Shown: in pieces, positions 60,634 to 64,000 of the stretch
Numbering within the stretch: position 1 is the first letter of the stretch
How the letters are laid out: every line of letters starts with the position of its first letter
Assembly (NCBI RefSeq): GCF_954871325.1
Contig: NC_088775.1
Location: 89,906,805-89,970,804 of the forward strand
From: Gordionus sp. m RMFG-2023
Taxonomy: Eukaryota; Nematomorpha; Gordioida; Chordodea; Parachordodidae
Direction of reading: 5' to 3'
Length of the DNA: 64,000 nt
Made by a program: the position numbers and the translations under genes
The notes under the pieces: model-generated
The model's database searches: none
Told to the model about the DNA's origin: nothing
Seen by the model: the letters and a program-made list of their open reading frames with translations, nothing else

Positions 60634-62375
60634 AAAAACAAAAAATAAGTAAAAAAACGGAAGTTATTAATATTAAATAAAATAAAACTTAATGGGGATT
60701 GGGTGTGGAATAACTAAGTAGTTTTTTTCTTTACAATAGTTAAAAATGAAATGTGATAACACTATCCCCTGTCTATTTTGAACCTTGGCATATATAAATT
60801 AAGAAGAATTAAATAAAATTTCAGTTACTAGAATATTTTATTGATAAATGGTTAATTTATATAAAAATTAATCTTAATAAACAAATATATTTTGCAATTT
60901 GAAATAAATATTTCATAAATTAATATTCTTTTTAGAAAAATGTTAACAACTATACGTATTACTGATTATTTTCGCTTTACAATGTTAACTATAAAGTGTG
61001 ACTAAAAAAAGGCCGTTTTAATCTCTACTCTCTCACTTTTAAACATTTTAAAAAGATTAATTGATGAGTACTTAATATTTATAAATTTATCATTTGCCAA
61101 TCACTAACCAAAAACAATAATAAAAATAAAAACTATAACATTACTCATTAAACTGTCTTTATCGGATTTTGATGGCGATTCAAAATCAATTAAATCTAAA
61201 TTAAAAGGGATTTCCCCAATTCCAGAATATTTTTGAATCATATGATTTTGCGATCCTTATAGATATATTTTTTTTATCTTTTCTGTCTATTTAATTTAGA
61301 TATAAAATATTAGTTATATTTTGAAAAATTTTGTATGAATCTAATATTAAAAAGTTGCCTTAAACGAAGTTAGCCACAAGGACAAGCAGTAATTATGAAG
61401 CGTAAGCCAATATATATTGCATAGTTGTTGTAATACATACAGGTTAAAGCTTTAACATATATTCTTTTCCCCTTAATTACTCAGAATTACTACTTAAAGT
61501 AATTTTTACTGAATTCTCAAAAGTTGCCAAGTAAAAATTTTAATTTTCTCAAAATTAAATTTCTTAGAAAATATAATATATAGCTCAGCAATTTTTACTA
61601 TATATTTTTATTTTTAAGTGAAGCATGATTATTTGAGTTTTCAAATTAATCTATGTCTTCTGGTGGTTTAAATCATGACAGGTTGGGGGTAAACATTTTT
61701 CCAAAAAAATATCTAGACAAAGGTATCAAATCCTCTCCATCTTTCCTGATGTCGAAATCTTCAATCGATTTCTGTTTTCGTAAGAATATCCCAAATCGAC
61801 CTTTCTTTAAACTATAACTAGGAATTATTAGTCCCTTAATGGGCATGGTGGGCATAGTTTATTCCACTAACTTTAGGTGGGAATTGATTGTTTCTTATAA
61901 AAATTACTGCCTTAATTAACTATTAAACATGACGTTTATACTTTTGAAATTCATTTTATCACTTAAAATATTTATTCCCTCAAAACTATCAAAAGTAATA
62001 ACAATTTCATTGAAATTATTATATTCATTCTATGACAAATATAAAATTATTCACAAATATTAATAAAATGAATATCAAAAAAGATAACGTTGTTTAACAA
62101 ATTTATATTAAGTTTGATGATTAAAATATCGTTTAAAGTATATTTGTCAAATTTATTTCGTAATGTGGTTACTTCTTAGTGCACTGAAGGATCTTTCTAT
62201 CGATATATGTGAGCAAAGATCAGCTAGAAATACTCGCTAGAGGGATATTTTGGATAAATGTAAAAATATTTTGATGGGAAGGCAATTTTAGGCTATACAA
62301 TACATTAATTTGTAATATCCATTATCGAATTAGAGTTAAACAACAAATAAATGCATTTCAGCTTAAAATTAAAGT
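60634..62375. other. AT-rich interior of the composite
   Basis: A pogo-type end word ATAACACTATCCCCTGTCTA lies at 60,754-60,773. A minus-strand open stretch at 61,673-61,855 ('...DFDIRKDGEDLIPLSRYFFG...') has a protein-like mix but no recognised family. Confidence 0.35.
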
Positions 62376-62445
62376 AGAGTCAACTCCTGAGGTGACTAAT
62401 GTCAACTCCTGAGGTGGCTTATGTCAACTCCTGAGCCAGCATATC
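62376..62445 (+). repeat. Three-copy tandem repeat
   Basis: GTCAACTCCTGAGGTGACTA and two variants occur head to tail with a period of about 25 bases. Confidence 0.8.
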
Positions 62446-62721
62446 TAATCTGTTTGAGGCTTAGCCATTTTTTACAACTTTAGGGTAAGAATTAAATCAA
62501 CATAAATTATCCTCATTTTTCGATGATATATGAATTATAAATATCTAAAAATCGATAAATTCCTATAATAAATTTTTCACGGTCTTAGAAGGTAATTATT
62601 TTGAATTCCATATCAATTATTTAATTAATATGAAATTGAATTACTCGTCCTCTAATTTTTAATTTTCAGAATATAAATATACAATTTTTTTAAAAAGACT
62701 ATTATTGAAATATTCGTCCTC

Positions 62722-62932
62722 TATGCATAAAATTGAGCAAAACATTAATAATAAATTATTATAAGTTGATTTGGTTTGGTGCTCGGATCTGTGCTTTGGT
62801 CGATGCTCGGGTCTGTGCTTGGGTCGATGCTCGGGTCTGTGCTTGGGTCGGTGCTCGGGTCGAAGCTTGGGTCGGTGCTCGGGTCTATGAATTTGGTCGA
62901 CCAGGTCGACCAATTTGGTTGCTTTGGTTTTG
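62722..62932 (-). repeat. Inverted copy of 55,340-55,571
   Basis: Near-identical over about 210 bases including the GACCCGAGCA array and the AATTTGGTCGACCAGGTCGA palindrome. It then passes directly into the GACCCCGGGTCT array of the outer right end, with no TAGTGTTGTTAAA tip of its own. Confidence 0.85.
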
Positions 62933-63295
62933 GGTCTGAACCCCGGGTCTGGACCCCGGGTCTGAACCCCGGGTCTGGACCCCGGTCTGAACCCCGGGTC
63001 TGAACCCCGGGTCTGAACCCCGGGTCTGGACCCCGGGTCTGAACCCCAGGTCTGGACCCCGGGTCTGAACCCCGGGTCTGGACCCCGGGTCTGAACCCCG
63101 GGTCTGAACCCCGGGTCTGAACCCCGGGTCTGAACCCCGGGTCTGAACCCCGGGTCTGAACCCCGGGTCTGAACCCCGGGTCTGAACCCCGGGTCTGAAC
63201 CCCGGGTCTGAACCCCGGGTCTGAACCCCGGGTCTGAACCCCGGGTCTGAACCCCGGGTCTGGACCCCGGGTCTGAACCCCGGGTCTGTGCTCGG
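62933..63295 (-). repeat. 14-base GC-rich tandem array, right
   Basis: About 25 units of GGGTCTGAACCCC or GGGTCTGGACCCC, the reverse complement of the 54.1-kb array. The last units run into TGTGCTCGGGGTTCGTGCTC and the unique right end. Confidence 0.92.
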
Positions 63296-63381
63296 GGTTC
63301 GTGCTCAGAGCTGGTTTAGTCGATATTTTCGACCCAAACCCCGGGTCTGGGCTCTACACAACCAACCAATTAACAACACTA

Positions 63382-63389
63382 GTCTCCCC
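63382..63389. repeat. Target-site duplication of the 9.35-kb composite, right
   Basis: GTCTCCCC, followed by TA, which completes the interrupted pogo-type end. Confidence 0.85.
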
Positions 63390-63560
63390 TATTTTTAAAA
63401 TGAGTTATTCCTAACCCAATAATAAATATATTGCGTCTAGTAAAAATTTTGTTGATGTATTATCATCTTAATGTATTGTTATTTAATAAAACACTTGCAA
63501 CCATAATCAATTATTATTTATTTCTGAGCTTTCAGTAGGATAACTTAGGACCGAACGAAA
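63390..63560 (+). pseudogene. BTB copy F: 3' flank only
   Basis: AAAATGAGTTATTCCTAACC followed by CAATAATAAA and, further on, AATAAAACACTTGCAACCAT matches the bases just after the stop codon of copies A and D (8,251 onward; inverse of 49,380-49,270). No BTB coding sequence stands to its left; the pogo/hAT complex is there instead. It marks a further duplicated BTB unit, truncated. Confidence 0.6.
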
Positions 63561-63960
63561 ATATTTTTTTCTAATTAAAAAGTAATAAACATTCTTATTT
63601 TTTGACAGAACATGTTTGACGTTTATTATATGACATATAAAAAAGATACTCAATAATAATTATATACTCACCTAAGGAATCATTGAACGAGAGAGAATCT
63701 TTATAAATAATTATTTAGGAAAATAATTAAGCAGTAAAATACCATGAGGGACATAAAAGATTTTTGTTGACATATTTATTAAGTTAGAAATAATGAGATT
63801 TTCCATTTATAGTTTAAGGAACGAAGAGAAATCTTTGGGCCCAGGATTAGCAGAATATTTTCCAATAACCTCAAAATATTTAGGATTATGAAATCAAACT
63901 CCCTATTTTCCCTAAACCCGGGTTTTTTTTATTGATTTCTAAAAAAAAACAAAGGTAAAA
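63560..63960. repeat. Dispersed BTB-block repeats
   Basis: 63,560-63,790 matches the inverse of 48,900-49,250 and 63,790-63,960 matches 38,870-39,020. The two are adjacent here but separated by about 650 bases with a hAT scrap at 48.3-48.9 kb. Confidence 0.65.
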
Positions 63961-64000
63961 TAAAGAACAGAAATATTTAATTGTTTTGATTTTAAAAATG

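Larger units (their letters stand above)
54030..63381. mobile_element. 9.35-kb hAT-type composite with TAGTGTTGTTAA ends
   Basis: The left end TAGTGTTGTTAATTTGCTTG starts at 54,030; the right end, read inward from 63,381, is TAGTGTTGTTAATTGGTTGG. The flanking bases are GTCTCCCC on both sides (54,022-54,029 and 63,382-63,389), an exact 8-base hAT-style target duplication. Removing the insert restores CCCCGGTCTCCCCTA, a pogo-type end. Both ends carry 14-base GACCCGGGGTTCA-like arrays. The interior holds one open hAT transposase gene, two further inverted-repeat pairs, and internal copies of TAGTGTTGTTAA ends at 55,033 and 55,266. It may therefore be several telescoped insertions rather than one simple transposon. 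Confidence 0.75.

Overview
The window is strongly AT-rich, intron-bearing eukaryotic DNA, most likely from a small invertebrate animal. Evidence for an animal is a family of BTB-BACK-PHR genes (the metazoan BTBD1/2/3/6 architecture), introns of about 48-53 bases with GT...AG ends, a pogo/Tigger transposase and several hAT transposons. I cannot name the species. No tRNA, rRNA, CRISPR array or bacterial-style operon was recognised. Nearly everything legible is mobile DNA or decayed gene copies.

Layout. 0-3 kb: fossil retroelement scraps (a gag-like zinc knuckle, a Ty3/gypsy integrase tail). 3.0-5.4 kb: a hAT element with a perfect 8-base target duplication. 6.6-11.8 and 22.5-27.8 kb: two arms of a 5.3-kb inverted duplication, each carrying a BTB-BACK-PHR copy (left decayed; right nearly whole apart from one splice site) and a hAT MITE that entered before the duplication. 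Between the arms lie a third BTB scrap (13.1 kb), two deletion derivatives of one hAT family with GGCCCGGCC-rich ends (15.2-18.0 and 20.6-22.1 kb, the first holding a second hAT nested inside it), retroelement and LINE scraps (18.0-19.1 kb) and a palindromic MITE. 28-36 kb: dispersed repeats and a pair of inverted TATAGAGAA-type arrays. 36.7-38.8 kb: a decayed ZMYM-type hAT. 44.3-45.6 and 49.4-50.7 kb: two more decayed BTB copies.

The most striking region is 51.7-63.4 kb. A broken pogo/Tigger element has its right terminal repeat split by a 9.35-kb insertion (54,030-63,381), flanked by a perfect 8-base duplication GTCTCCCC and tipped by TAGTGTTGTTAA inverted repeats with long arrays of a 14-base GACCCGGGGTTCA-like unit. 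Two further pairs of inverted repeats lie inside it, roughly centred on one hAT transposase gene that reads open through four exons (630 residues). A small MITE of the outer family sits in that gene's first intron.

A recurring theme is that unrelated-looking terminal-repeat families here have all grown subterminal tandem arrays (GACCCGGGGTTCA, TAGGCTTAGCCGATTTT, CCGGGCCGGGCC, CTCCCACAA, TATAGAGAA). I infer, without proof, that these act as multiplied transposase-binding sites. Apart from the hAT transposase, I see no gene I would call functional with confidence.
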